NCBI GenBank assembly: GCA_033398695.1
Contig: CM065812.1
Location: 137,770,858 to 137,834,857 of the forward strand
Direction of reading: 5' to 3'
Origin: Orobanche coerulescens
Taxonomy: Eukaryota; Streptophyta; Magnoliopsida; Lamiales; Orobanchaceae
DNA: 64,000 bases
Shown here: piece by piece, positions 22,383-34,656 of the stretch
Numbering within the stretch: the first letter of the stretch is position 1
Layout: each line of letters begins with the position of its first letter
The notes under the pieces: generated by a model
What the model was told of the DNA's origin: nothing
Seen by the model: the letters and a program-made list of their open reading frames with translations, nothing else
Database searches by the model: none
Program-made: the position numbers and the translations under genes

Positions 22383-22819
22383 CAATGTTTTAAAAGGCGC
22401 GAGGCAGGTTTGAGGCATTTTGGACGGACGAGGCGTAAGGCTCAATAAAAACACAAAAAAATCCTTAAAATCTCACAAAAATATCGTAATATTCTTAGAA
22501 ATTACTAAAAGAGCAAAAACGTTCAATTAGATTACTAAAATATCATAATATTCATTCGTAAACCTTCAGTTTTATTTGCTTTTTCTCTAATGACAATCAT
22601 AAAATTTATAAATGCGGTTATTTGTTCAATAAATTAAATTACATTATCTACCGAAATTTTAAATAAACTTTGATACATAATTATTAATAACAACTTTTTA
22701 TGCTTTAATTATTTAAAGAAAAAAGTGCAATTCATAATTTTAAAGGCCCAATAATATCTCCATAGATATTCATTGGAATTAAGAATTTAAAGGTAGTGAA
22801 GGGTAGTTAGGTCATTAAG
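22383..22819. mobile_element. hAT-like fragment (CAATGTTTTAAAAGGCG end)
   Basis: Starts CAATGTTTTAAAAGGCGCGA followed by GAGGCG-type repeats, as at 10533. The interior is AT-rich. No matching opposite terminus or TSD was found before repeat copy 2, so the right limit is a guess. Confidence 0.5.
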
Positions 22820-24556
22820 AATTTTTGTTGACTTTATATTAGAATGATTTAAGATTATTGTAGGTTAATTTGTTTTGTGATATAGTCATTAATGAGGGTG
22901 TTCATATGAGATAAGATAGTTAAAGATCTTATTTTCCAGGTATGAAATTATTGTGCATTTCATGAAATTTTTATGATTTTCAATGGATATATTAATCGTC
23001 AAAATAAGGTTTTCTTATGAATTATTCAAGGCTTGTCTAGATTCTCACTCCAGATTTATTTTCTATTAATACATTTTTTCAAAAAAATTTATAATTATTT
23101 ACTCATCAAGATTGATTTATAAAACTTGATATCCTCTGAATTCTAATTACCTCGTCTTAAAATTATTTCTCATTCAATTAAATTAAAGATGGAAAAAAAA
23201 TATTAGAACTCTATATACAAACAAGTCTATACTTTGCTTGATCATGAAAAAACTTTTACTCCCTTTGTCTTATAAGAGTGCGGTCACTCTTTATGGTCAC
23301 GGATTTTAATAAAAATTTAGTGATAGTTTTGAGTGGAGAAAAGGTCTCACTTTTTGTTGTGAGAGTATGTTAATTATTGTTGTTGATTAATTAAAGAATA
23401 AAAAATGTGGGCCATCCTTGATATTACTGTAAATAAGTTGAAAAGTTGAATTAAAAATATAAAATATATTTTCTAAAAATAGAATAGGCACACTCTTGTG
23501 GGATGATCGAGAATGACAAATTGAGCACACTCTTGTCGGACGGAGTAAGTATGTTTTATGGGTTAGTCCCCATCGCTGAAAAAAAATCAATTTATCTTTT
23601 GCCCAAGGAAAGACATCATGAATAAAGAGCAAAAAGAAAAGGAAAGTTTACAAATTTTACTACTTTTTATAAGTCTCAAAATGTATAATTTAAATATTTG
23701 TGACATTTTAAGATTTGTAAAATATCTTTATTATACATCAATATTCTTTTCTAAAATGCCTCAATTAAAAATATTCAAATATTTATTATCTTTAAATATA
23801 TGTATATATTTTAATTGAATACGTCCCTCAAGTATTATAAGCCAGAAACAATGAGTCAGTCTAGTAAAGAGAAGTTTTAAATAAATCAAGTCAATTTTTG
23901 GTATTTCAATATAATAGACACACAGAATTTTAACTTAATTATAGCATTTCAGACGGAATTCCAATTTAATCATAGGTTGAAGTTTTCTTTTGACATTTCA
24001 CCGTAAGGAAAATATTTACTAGTTAAAAGAAAAATTTAACCATTATTTTGTTGGCAATTGTTACCTTACTTTTGTTTCTTCGGACATAGGATCCAAAAAA
24101 TATGTCACTCGATCAAACATACATAGAAATGATTTTTGGGATCTAGAAATAACTTATGATGGCCGATGAATCATTATGCAATTCTAAAACTATATCGTGT
24201 TAATTTTCTAAAAGGCTAAATAAACTATATAAAGAAAAATCAAGAAAACGGACTCTAATTATTTATCGAAAAGATGTTTGGCCATTTTACTACACTAATA
24301 CCCCAAAATTAAGCCCCAGCTTTCTTTAAATTGTGACAAGAAGTACTTAATATGTATGGAAAATGCATAAATATTGGGGTTTATAGACAAACTAATGTCC
24401 TAAAAATTACTCATGCGCACCATTTCATACACCTTTTTTTTTCGAAGAGAAAACTTTATTAATTCTAACGAATATGGGGAATACCCCAAAATTCAGACAA
24501 ACTACACCTTTGAGCGTCTAGGGGCAAAGAGTCGAAAGAATCAAAAGAAACAAAAT
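22820..24556. repeat. 1.7-kb direct repeat, copy 2
   Basis: Partner of 20150-21870, with scattered substitutions and small indels. Its right end overlaps the 3' tail of the LINE at 24428, of which copy 1 has only the last 110 bp or so. This makes copy 2 the likely source. Confidence 0.85.
23259..23545. mobile_element. Mariner/Stowaway-like MITE (in repeat copy 2)
   Basis: Same element as at 20578, ends CTCCCTTTGTCTTATAAGAG and TTGTCGGACGGAG, TA-flanked. Confidence 0.72.
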
Positions 24557-25322
24557 TATGTAAATCGAAACCAAAAAAAGCTAACGGGTCCGCAGCCTTG
24601 TTGGCCTCACAAAAACTGTGTTAAAGATGCACCTACCTGATGAAAATGTAGTGCGATATCCCCTATCAACGATCTTAAAGCCCATGGACGCTTAGTCGGA
24701 GGAGCACCAACAATAAGAAACCACTAACTGAGAATCAACCTCAACGGTAGGTGGAGCCAAACCCTTCCACAAATACCATCCCAGCGCAAGCATAAGGACC
24801 TTCGCTTCTGCCTCAATGATCGAAGATGCCGATAGAGGAGAAGCAAAGGCCGCAACGTAACTAGTAGCATTATGAACAATACCACCGCCTTCCAAAATAC
24901 CTTCTGTGTCCGCAACATCAGTGTCGAGTTTTAAGACACCCATAGACGGCAAAATCCAAGACATTAGTTTTGCAGACGGCCTAGGCCGCTGCAGTTGTCG
25001 AGCAACCAGCCTCTCTCGCAACAGAGTATCATCAACAGAGCAGCTCCGAAAAAGAGGCGACACCAAAGAATACAGCCAAAAAAATTGCCTGGTTTCAGTG
25101 ATAACCTGGGCGCCGTGACAACCTCACCGCCACATACCACCTTAGTATAATACTTCTAGAGGTGCCATAGGATAATTGGGGATGCAATAATTCCAATCTT
25201 ACCGACTGCAGTTTGAGTGTTAGTCCCAAGCCACCAAGAATGACAAACTGATCGAGTATTCGCATTGGAAGGAACTAGGAGATCAAGAATCAGTTGGATT
25301 GCAATATGCCCTCATAAAGGAG
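24428..25322 (-). mobile_element. 5'-truncated LINE (non-LTR retrotransposon) 3' end
   Basis: Minus-strand 3' end: TTAATAAAGTTTTCTCTTCG followed by an A-run at 24435-24428. Upstream is the C-terminal coding region of a plant LINE, including an RNase H-like domain. At 25322 it is cut by the start of LTR D. Confidence 0.75.
24692..25318 (-). pseudogene. LINE ORF2 C-terminal fragment with RNase H-like domain
   Basis: The frame 25066-24692 reads PSMGVLKLDTDVADTEGILE, then GGGIVHNATSYVAAFASPLS, EAEAKVLMLALG and VEVDSQLVVS. This is the plant-LINE RNase H layout (metal-binding Asp in the LDTD segment, Glu in EAEA, Asp in EVDSQ). Upstream, 25318-25067 in another frame gives IIASPIILWHL-type sequence of the region after reverse transcriptase, with a stop. 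So it is a degenerate fragment. A stand-alone cellular RNase H-like gene is unlikely because the LINE poly-A tail follows. Confidence 0.7.
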
Positions 25323-25462
25323 TGTAATATCCTGAAATTTCAGTAAAATTTTTTTGAATTATTTTACCCGAGTTATTTTGCACAGTGTAGGATCTGTACC
25401 GTATGGATAATATAATTAAAAGACTCAGACATTTATGTTGGAATAATTGTCGTACTTGGTTG
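25323..25462 (+). mobile_element. LTR D, first 140 bp (split by element A)
   Basis: Starts TGTAATATCCTGAAATTTC, parallel to the element C LTR start, and runs to ...CGTACTTGGTTG. The last five bases GGTTG (25458-25462) are repeated at 61264-61268, where the LTR resumes as GGTTGACAATTACACTTGAG. Confidence 0.85.
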
Positions 25463-26317
25463 TGTAACACCCCCAATCTGCTCAGGGATATTACACGCCG
25501 TAGAACCTTTCCTCAAGGATCTACCAGACTGGTAACAAAAACGAATATCTCAATAATGCCTTTAAGGCTAAATGACTCCGTAGACCAAATTGGTCTTTCA
25601 AATAAATACACACAACTCAATCTGAATACATACCCATACAGGGGTCGAATACCACACACTCCCGTACAATGGGGAAAGAATACTGCAGCGGAAATAAAAT
25701 ACAACTGAACCAATACAACAACGTACGGGTCCTCTTGTGATTAGTATCGATCATCTTTCATTATCCTTCATGCCGACCCATGTGATATGCTCCCCAAAAC
25801 CTGAATGCAATACAGACATCCATCCCCCAATTACTCGGGGTTAGCAAAATTCCACTATTTTGCTAGTGCAAGCACAAAGTACAAAATACGAGTCATACAA
25901 TTCAAGTTCCAATAATAATAATCAGGAAATCCTCAGAGAGTCAAACGTCACGAAAAGAAATACTTCCCGAGACAGAGAGCTTGAATAACATTTTCCAAAT
26001 CCGAAAGATCACAAATCGAGAGAACAATTTATAAAACCTTTTAAAATGCCCTCGGGAGTTTTTAACGCAAAACCATTTAGGATTATCAAAACTTTCTCTT
26101 TTCAAAAGAATCTAAAAAGGGGCACAACCCTAAGATTTTCTTTCACAAATAAAGGCTAACAATAATTCACGGGATCCATAACCTACACCACGTGTCCTCG
26201 ACGGACATAAAAATCAACACAACATAATCACCCAAGATACGCAAATCTTGGTCACACGTCCAAGGTACTCGACATGGCAAAACACATTCACAAATCATAT
26301 ACACACCAGCGTGAGCG

Positions 26318-26552
26318 CATGTCACGTCATCTCACGGTTGGATTAATCATTTGTTGTCTCCTGACCACATGATCACATGCCATGTGTCACCGTAGGTATT
26401 CTTTGGCGCTCATGGTCAGATCAATCACTTGTTGCATCCTGACCACATGATCACAAGCCATGTGTCACCGTAGTTTTTCTTAGGCTCTCACGGTTGGATC
26501 AATCGCTTGTTGCATCCTGACCACATGACCGCATGCCATGTGTCACCGTAGG
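26318..26552. repeat. ~80-bp minisatellite in the element A LTR (3 units)
   Basis: Units contain CTCACGGTTGGATCAATC, TTGTTGCATCCTGACCACAT and GCCATGTGTCACCGTAG. Equivalent three-unit arrays are at 31785-32010 (the other LTR A) and 62925-63145 (element E). Confidence 0.85.
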
Positions 26553-27540
26553 CCCCGTCCACATCCACACATTCACACATATAGCAAGCACAATACAACA
26601 AAGATATCCAAACAATTCACCCAGAGGCATCAAACACTTAGCAAAACATAACGTCAAACCACAACGCACCGAAATGAGGCAATATACATACACACGCATT
26701 ACCAAGCGCAACATCAACACCAAAGATATCCATAGGATTCACATAGTCATTTACGAAAACACACCAATCATAACATACACATGAGTTTGAAAAGGAGCCT
26801 TTAGCGAGGCTAAACCAAATCTTTGAAAGTTCATCTCAAACAACCAAACGAACACATTTAGACGATCACCGATCATCATATCCACAAAATAAGAAATGTA
26901 TGGACAAGGTACTTGCCTCGAAACTACGATCGCAATGAGAAGACGGATGGGATGCGATCGAACAGCCCCGAACTCCCGAACACTATCAAGAACACGATAG
27001 CACCGCAAACACTACGAGAATAACACCACACGAATTAACAATCACCAAACGAGATTCAACTCGGAATTCCCGAGCACCTATAATCCTCCGGAATAAACAA
27101 CAAAAACATGACTACAACGAGGATCAAGACCAAAAAAAATGGAAATCACTACAAACTATCGAAGGAAAACTCATTCGAACATTTGATCGAACATCAAATG
27201 TTCACTACACCCCAAGAACACCGAAATCACCCTTCGGGAAGAAACGAACCGAAGATATGGATATACAATCCATAAAACAAGTTTAATAACAACATCTAAC
27301 ACCAAATCGATTTATCAAAATTGGATGGAAAATGAAATCAAGAACAAAAAGCCCAAAAAGGTCAACTCCAGGGAATCAAGAAAGTACCTCGGATTAATGA
27401 CGAAGAACACGAATTGATGTTGTTAATCCACACAAGAACTTGAGGAGGATGATATATCTATGACAAATCGCCCAAAAATCGCCCAAACAATCGCCCATGG
27501 AGAGAAGAAAGGAGAGGAAATGAAATCCTCTCCAAATCCT

Positions 27541-27553
27541 GCTGATAAAAGGG
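27541..27553 (-). promoter_or_regulatory. TATA-like box of LTR A
   Basis: The minus strand reads CCCTTTTATCAGC just downstream of the palindrome array; the partner LTR reads CCCTTTTATTAGC at 60755-60743. A weak TATA match, called because of its position relative to the array. Confidence 0.35.
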
Positions 27554-27565
27554 CATTCTGACTCG

Positions 27566-27735
27566 CGTGCCGCGGCATAGACTAAGTGTGCCGCGGCCCG
27601 CGGCTAAAATGCACGGTCAGGCCTCCAGGCCGTGCCACGGCGTAGACCAAGCGTGCCGCGGTCCAAGGTACAGCCGCGCCCAATTCTGCCCCTGAAAAGG
27701 GCTGTGCCTAGGCACAGAACTTGTGTACCTAGGCC
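27566..27735. repeat. Palindrome array, GTGCCGCGGCAC / TGTGCCTAGGCACA type
   Basis: Copies include GTGCCGCGGCAT, GTGCCGCGGCCCGCGG, GTGCCACGGCGT, GTGCCGCGGTCC, CTGTGCCTAGGCACAG and GTACCTAGGCCC. Two palindrome types share the GTGCC half-site. Located about 310-480 bp from the LTR 5' end at 28047. Confidence 0.8.
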
Positions 27736-29246
27736 CAAAAGTGCCGAAAAATCACGATACGTGATCTAATAACCAAACCGAAGTTCACAACACACCTAAC
27801 AACGTTAAACGGAATTACGGAAACACGAAATAATAGTTTCGAACGAGATTCGCAAGAATCAAACTCAAGTGCGGAAAAGTCGCTTAAGAACACGGAACTC
27901 AACAAAATGACACCGAAACGAACTTAGATGACAAAAAGTGCAGAAATAATCATTCTCGGAATGACGAAACGGTTACAATAGAGTCGCTAAGATGGACTTC
28001 CGCCAAAAAAAAGAAAATTATCGGAAATCGAAATTGCGGATATTACATACTACCCTCCTTAAAAGAAGTTTCGTCCCGAAACTTAAAACAAGCAGGGAGA
28101 AGCAATATCCCGCCAGGAAAACTCAACGAGATACACAAGAACCGAAAACTCACGTCCAACGGCGAAACGTTGCAAGCAATGTGAAGAAACATACGGTGTG
28201 AAATCACGCTCCACGACGACCATCACAACGCCACAGGTAGAGACATAATAAAACCAACTAGTGTCAAGTATGACCAAACAGGTAGCACAATCAAATCAAT
28301 TATACGAATAATCACAAAACAAAAGGCACATATTACAAGAAAACACGCACAGTCGAAAAATAGAAATTAAACACACTACGATTCGTGAGGGTAACCACGA
28401 AGAACTCCGACCACGCCGAAATTCTCGAAACCACATTAGGCATCTCGGTGCCCTTTAGGAGTAGAGACGCAACTTAATCCCCACACCTCCCAGCTACCAT
28501 TTTGCAATGCACGGCTCGGTGTCCCAAATGACCGTAATCGAAATAGCCGACCAACGGTGAACGACAATTCTTCGCAGTACGAGACCAGACAACAACAATC
28601 GGACAACCACGATTGAACAACAATGATCGAAAAACAACTATTGAACAACAACGATAAAAAAACACTGATCGGACAACAACGATCCGACACCAACGACCGA
28701 ACAACAATGATCGAACAATAACAATCGAATAACAACGATCGAGCAACAATGATCGAATAACAACGGTCGAACAACGACTCCGAAGTTCACATTTCAACTA
28801 AAGATATAAAAAAAACTTGTAGAAACTAAAGGACGTTAATTTCGGACAAGGTTCACAAGAATCGAACCGAACTCGTAAAAGTCAAAACGATAAATAGATT
28901 GATCCGAAACAAGGTCACAACCCATTCAAACGATGGCAACCGAGATACCAAACAAGTTCAAAAAGTATCAACGAACACGAGCAAGTCGATATAATTGAGA
29001 AAGAGAAAATGCAGAAGTTAAAAATAATACAGGTATTACATTCGACATCTTATAAAAGAAATGTCGTCCCCACAACTCACAACAACGAAAACAAGGTAAC
29101 AACACAAAAAGAAACCGACAGAAACATCTTTCATGGGCCTCTGAGAGCCGATCCTGATATCTGTGCTGAAGCTCGTACCCCGGAAGACTCGGTAACCAAT
29201 TCGCAAAACTGGATTCTGTGTACCTTGAGTCCTTACTTGAAACGCG

Positions 29247-29480
29247 TTACTGGCGAGAAGGACAATTTGTACATACATGCCCCAGCACATTACAGTCGAA
29301 GCACACTGGCATACCGAATATGCAACTGCTAGGTACAATGGAATATAACGTCGCAAAACAACATACCGGAGATGCCAACTCAGCACAACCTATTAACGTA
29401 AAGCAGCTCACATACACAGAATCACAGCAACGACGGCATACATTCGGCGATTTCAATGGTTCGAACGATAAACAACACAC
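29247..29480 (-). pseudogene. Gypsy gag remnant (zinc-knuckle region), element A
   Basis: The end of the frame reads CFDCNVLGHVCTNCPSRQ, a CCHC-like knuckle corresponding to CNVLGYVRAHCPS in element B. The rest of gag is not recognisable. In the intact family a second knuckle would follow; here the frame stops. Confidence 0.6.
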
Positions 29481-30904
29481 AATTACAAAACATCATGAAA
29501 CAATCACGTATGTACACGATCATACAAACTCAAGTTCTAACAGCTCGCACGAGTGCGATAACACGCGAATCACCACAAAGCGACAACATTCAATACCAAC
29601 ATCTCACCTCTCACAGAGGGCTAACACAACAAATGTGTGGCAAATGACTCAACGTTCACGTCACCATTTCAATCATACTCGGGAGCTAACATTCTAACGA
29701 CAATGCGAACATCATACATACATTCCCAGACCACAAACAGGAATGATAGGTTTTAATAACGAAAACCACCTTTTTGAAAACAATTTGGAAACACAAGTTG
29801 AATTTTGATTATCATATTTCGAAAAAGTAATGCAAACCTTATTATCGAGACTTTGAAAAACCATCTTGCGTTGGATAAAAATGAGGACACTTTCTTTTAA
29901 ATTAAAACTTTCAGAAATATTCAACCTTCGGGTCTAAGCAAGTGCGTTTCTAAATTACTGAAATATCTAAAAAATATTTTGGTCCTCAAAGTAGAAAAAT
30001 TTGAAACATATAGTTGCGTAAGTAGGCGCCTTGAAAATATAATCCATTTAAAAGTACATCTCGAAATTTATTTTCTATGATACTCAAGGTTTTAAAAAAA
30101 ATCCATTCGGCTAGAATGCCCAAAAACTCATGCGTATCAATATTCGGTAACACAACTCATAACACACGTGTCACGTCGTTCAAATTCAACACAAGACATG
30201 ACTCTTCCCGGAAAACAAACAGTCAAATCACAGTTCAAACTTCCTAAAACTAGGGCTAAACCACTGGTCCCACTCGAGGCCTCTAAGGACCCTCCCAAGC
30301 TGGCTAGCGAATCAAACTCGTGAATCCAGGGCTATACCATTGGATTCCCTCGAGCCTCATTAGACCCTCCCGAGGTGAGCAAAGCACACATAAATACACC
30401 GCTAACTCGTGAATCCAGGGCTATACCATTGGATTCCCTCGGGGCCTCGTCGGACCCTCCCGAGGTGAGCAAAACACACACAAATACATCATCATTCCGT
30501 ATTAAGCACAAAGGCTTACCAAAAAAAATAATACTTGCAAAATGAGCAAATCATTTTGAAAATCATTATCAGCGGACAAAAACAACAGTCGAAAAGACAT
30601 AAAAAACGACAACACTCCTCATATAAATAAAAGATGAGAGTCGAATAAACACATATCATTCTACATAAGGATCCCATCACTTAACAAATAATCATACAAG
30701 TAACTCGTGTCACACGAGGCACAACACCAAGGAGGGAGACTTACATCCACAGGTCGCACGAAGGTGATGATTTCCCCACGATACTAATCACGACCAACCA
30801 ACTCAGACGACGCGTCACGACACGAATCAGTCAGACAAAATCTGACGAGACAAAACTCAACAGACACCACTAAACCCAACAGCCTAGGTTTCCACAACCT
30901 AAGC

Positions 30905-30916
30905 GCTCCGATATCA
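30905..30916 (-). other. Primer binding site of element A
   Basis: The minus strand reads TGATATCGGAGC a few bases after the 5' LTR end. It corresponds to TGGTATCGGAGC in elements B and C, complementary to the 3' end of plant initiator-Met tRNA apart from small changes. Confidence 0.75.
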
Positions 30917-30920
30917 TTTA

Positions 30921-32378
30921 TGTAACACCCCCAATCCGCTCAGGTATATTACACGCCGTAGAACCTTTCCTCAAGGATCTACCAGGCTGGTAACAAAAAC
31001 AAACATCTCAATAATTCCTTTAAGTCTAAAATTACTCAGTAGACCAATTTGGACTTTCAATAAATACACACAAATCAATCTCAATACATGCCCATGCAGG
31101 GGTCGAATACCACACACTCCCGTACAACGAGAAAGAATACTGCAGCGGAAATAAAATACAACTGAACCAATACAACAACGTACGGGTACTCTTTTGATTA
31201 GTATCGATCATCTTTCATCATCTTTCATGCCGGCCCTGTGCTATGCTCCCCCATACTTGAATGCAATCCAGACATCCACCACCCGATTACTCGGCGGTTA
31301 GCAAAATTCCACTATTTTGCTAGTGCAAGTACAAATTGCAAAATACGAGTCATACAATTCAAGTTCCAAGAATAATAATCAGGAAATCCTCAGAGGGTCA
31401 AACGTCACGAAAAGAAATACTTCTCGAGACAGAGAGCATGAATAACATTTTCCAAATTCGAAAGATCACAAATTGAGAGAACAATTTATAAAACCTTTTA
31501 AAATGCCCTCGGGAGTTTTTAATGCAAAACCATTTAGAATTATCAAAACTTTCTCTTTTCAAAAGAATCTAAAAAGGGGCACAGCCCAACGAGTTTCTTT
31601 CACAAATAAAGGCTAACAATAATTCACGGGATCCATAACCCACACCACGTGTCCTCGACGGACATAAAAATCAATACAATATAATCACCCAATATACGCA
31701 AATCTTGGTCACATGTCCAAGGTACTCGACCTAGCAAAACACATTCACAAATTATATACACACCAGCGTGACCGCATGTCACGGCATCTCACGGTTGGAT
31801 CAATCACTTGTTGTCTCCTGACCACATGATCACATGCCATGTGCCACCGTAGGTATTCTTTGGCGCTCACGGTTGGATCAATCACTTGTTGCATCCTGAC
31901 CACATGATCACAAGCCATGTGTTACCGTAGTTTTTCTTAGGCTCTCACGGTTGTATCAATCGCTTGTTGCATCCTGACCACATGATCGCATGCCATGTGT
32001 CACCGTAGGCCCCGCCCACATCCACACATTCACACATAGCATAATACAACAAAGATATCCAAACAATTCACCCAGAGGCATCAAACACTTAGAAAAACAC
32101 AACGTCAAACCACAACGCACCGAAATGAGGCAATATACGTACACACGCATTACCAAGAGCAACATCAACACCAAACATATCCATAGGATTCACATAGTCA
32201 TTTACGAAAACACACCAATTATAACATACACACGAGTTTGAAAGTGAGCCTTTAGCGAGGCTAAACCAAATCTTTGAAAGTTCATCTCAAACAACCAAAC
32301 GAACACATTTAGACGATCACCGATCATCATATCCACAAAATAAGAAATGTATGGACAAGGTACTTGCCTCGAAACTAC
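30921..32378 (-). mobile_element. Element A 5' LTR, left part (split by element B)
   Basis: Collinear with 25463-26921, including the minisatellite. It stops at ...CCTCGAAACTAC, where element B's LTR begins (TGTAACACCCCCAAACC). The LTR resumes at 60190 after loss of about 84 bp. Confidence 0.87.
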
Positions 32379-34425
32379 TGTAACACCCCCAAACCACTCG
32401 GGAATATTACAGCGCCGCAAACCCTCTCCGTGAAGATCTACCAGGATAAATACAAAACAGTGCATCACTTCACATGCCGACATGGCTACGTAAAGGACCA
32501 TTAGACCGATTTGGTCTTTTATCACAACACACACATCATTAAATACAAGATTCTTTCCCAAAACTCATACCCACGCAGGGGCTGGAATACATTAACGCTC
32601 CCATATATCGGGATAATAACACATCGGAGAAATAACCGACAAGACTATCCAAAATACTCTACGATTGGTCTTCATGTGATTAGTATCGTCGTATTCCATC
32701 ACCCTTTGTATCAATCATGTGATTCGCTCCCCAGCAACCTGCAAGTACCTGGACGCAATACAGACATCCACCCCCGAATACCCGGGGGTTAGCAAAACTC
32801 CAATATTTTGCTACTGCAAGTATAAAATACGAATACAAGCGATACACAACATACTCCAAGAATATAATAATCATGAACACGCTTCCCGAGATAAATTATT
32901 TAACCAAGAGAGTTCGAATCATGGAAAGTGGGAAAATAAACCCAATGTATCTCTTACAAAACATTTTATGATCTCGGGAGTTCTTAAAACATTTGGGATT
33001 AAAGAATTCTCAAGTCTTTTGAAAACACTTGGGGACATGGCCCAAAATCATCTTTCCCAAAATACAAGTTCCGATAACAAATCAAGGGGTCCACGACCCA
33101 AATCATATAACACAGGGTCCATGACCCAAATCATCAAACACAGGGTCCATGACCCAAATCATCAAACATAGGGTCCACGACCTAAATAATCAAACACATA
33201 TTCCTAAGGATTATTCGCGTCCCGTGCTAACAAGCCACGAACCTCAGATGCTCCCGCAGAACATACCCGAGTGAATAACCCAATAGGAAACCATACCAAC
33301 TCACATGTCCTCGTGACAACAGTCACAGAACCATTACCAAACCACAACCATAAGTTATCCTGGCATCGCGCTAACAAGCCACGAACCTCGGAGTCCCCGC
33401 AAGACATACCCAGATTGGATAACCCCACAAGTTATCTCGGCATTGGGCTAGCAAGCCCAAACCTCGGAGTCCCCACAATACATACCCGATTAGATAACCC
33501 TACGGTCACGCCCGACCCATACTAGCAAGTATGGATCCCGGAGATTCATCAATCTTACCCGGAGGCACGTTACTTTCAACGATCACGTAATAATAAGCAA
33601 AACATCAAGCCAAGCAACACTAAACATCACGACCTCCTTTCAAAGGAGTAACAACCAATATCACCCATCACATATTCGCCGAACAAGCACACATAACAAC
33701 ACATAATCCTCGGTAAATGATTACGGTTTATTATAATCACTAAATGTGATCATACGTCTTTCAACAAACCAAGTTAACACACATAGTCCAAAAACACAAT
33801 TATTCACGAAGCATCCTAGTTATCGTTGGAAGACAATATTTATCGAGAACATACCGATCCTTTTTAACATTTATTAAACATTCAGATTTGCATAAAATCA
33901 TTTATCAACAATTATGCCTACGAAATATGAAATGTATGGGCAAGATACTTGCCTTGATACCGCGAGCAATGAAACGACGAACGGATACGGCCGGGTAGCC
34001 ATCGAACTTCCAAGATCGACCAAGAACCCGACAACTCCACAGAAACTACGAAAATAATATCACCACGAATCAATAACGCTAAACGACATCCAAATCAACC
34101 CGAAAAACAACAAGGATCCGAGGGTTCTTCAAGGAAATCGGAAATCAATGTTCCGGGTTGGTAAAGATCGATAAACGAGTTACAAGATCCGAAGATCATG
34201 GCCAAGACAACAAGAATACCATAACCAATTCATAAACCATGCATTAAATCGAAAAATCATGAAGAAACCCCCAAAAATCATACAATTAGGGTTCTAAGTA
34301 AGGAAATACCTTGATTCGACGAAGAATACGGATTTGATGATGATATAATCGAAAAGGATCTTCCAAAACACCTAGAAATCGAGTGGAACTGACCAAGAAT
34401 TCCTCCCCTCGTCTCTCCCATCCAG
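32379..34425 (-). mobile_element. Element B 3' LTR, distal part (split by element C)
   Basis: Collinear with 48412-49468 plus 58671-59635. It begins TGTAACACCCCCAAACCACT and ends at the TCCAG target (34421-34425). It contains a ~28-bp repeat with GGGTCCACGACCCAAATCAT (33080-33195) and a ~70-bp repeat with GCATCGGGCTAGCAAGCC (33225-33510); the latter is the intact form of the site that element F entered in the other LTR. Confidence 0.87.
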
Positions 34426-34656
34426 TGTAATATCCGAAATTTCTACTACTGTTGTTTGATATTATTTTATCTGAGTTATATTGTACAACATGGAATCTGT
34501 ACAGTATGGATAAAATAAATAAAGGACTGAGATGTCAGTATCGGTATAATTGTCGTACTTGGTCGACAATTGTATTAGAGGATATAGTGCGTCATATATA
34601 CGTATCCAGTATGTCGAGACAGACGAGAAAAGTTGGAAATGGCTAAGTGTAACATT

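Larger units (their letters stand above)
25463..28047 (-). mobile_element. Element A 3' LTR (2,585 bp)
   Basis: Complete: minus strand from TGTAATATCCGCAATTTCG at 28047 to GGGGGTGTTACA at 25463. It contains the GC-rich palindrome array (27566-27735), a TATA-like site at 27541 and an 80-bp minisatellite (26318-26552). It is preceded by the polypurine tract AAGGAGGGTAGTA (28060-28048) behind GGGACGAAACTTCTTTT, as commonly seen at 3' ends of plant gypsy chromoviruses. Confidence 0.88.
28048..30920 (-). other. Element A interior, mostly non-coding
   Basis: 2.9 kb between primer site and polypurine tract. Apart from a zinc-knuckle gag remnant (29480-29247) no protein domain is recognised. Short tandem repeats of a CGATCGAACAACAA-like unit occupy 28590-28780, and an ~85-bp repeat with CGTGAATCCAGGGCTATACC occurs near 30250-30480. 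Open frames over these repeats have no known similarity. Confidence 0.75.

Noticed and set aside
24692..25066. Stand-alone RNase H-like cellular gene
   Set aside because: Upstream frames show LINE C-terminal sequence and downstream is a LINE-type A-tail, so it is part of a truncated LINE.
28436..28797. Minus-strand frames rich in RSLLFDRCYSI repeats (possible membrane or repeat protein)
   Set aside because: They are translations of the short CGATCGAACAACAA-like tandem repeat in the interior of element A; overlapping frames give equally repetitive products.
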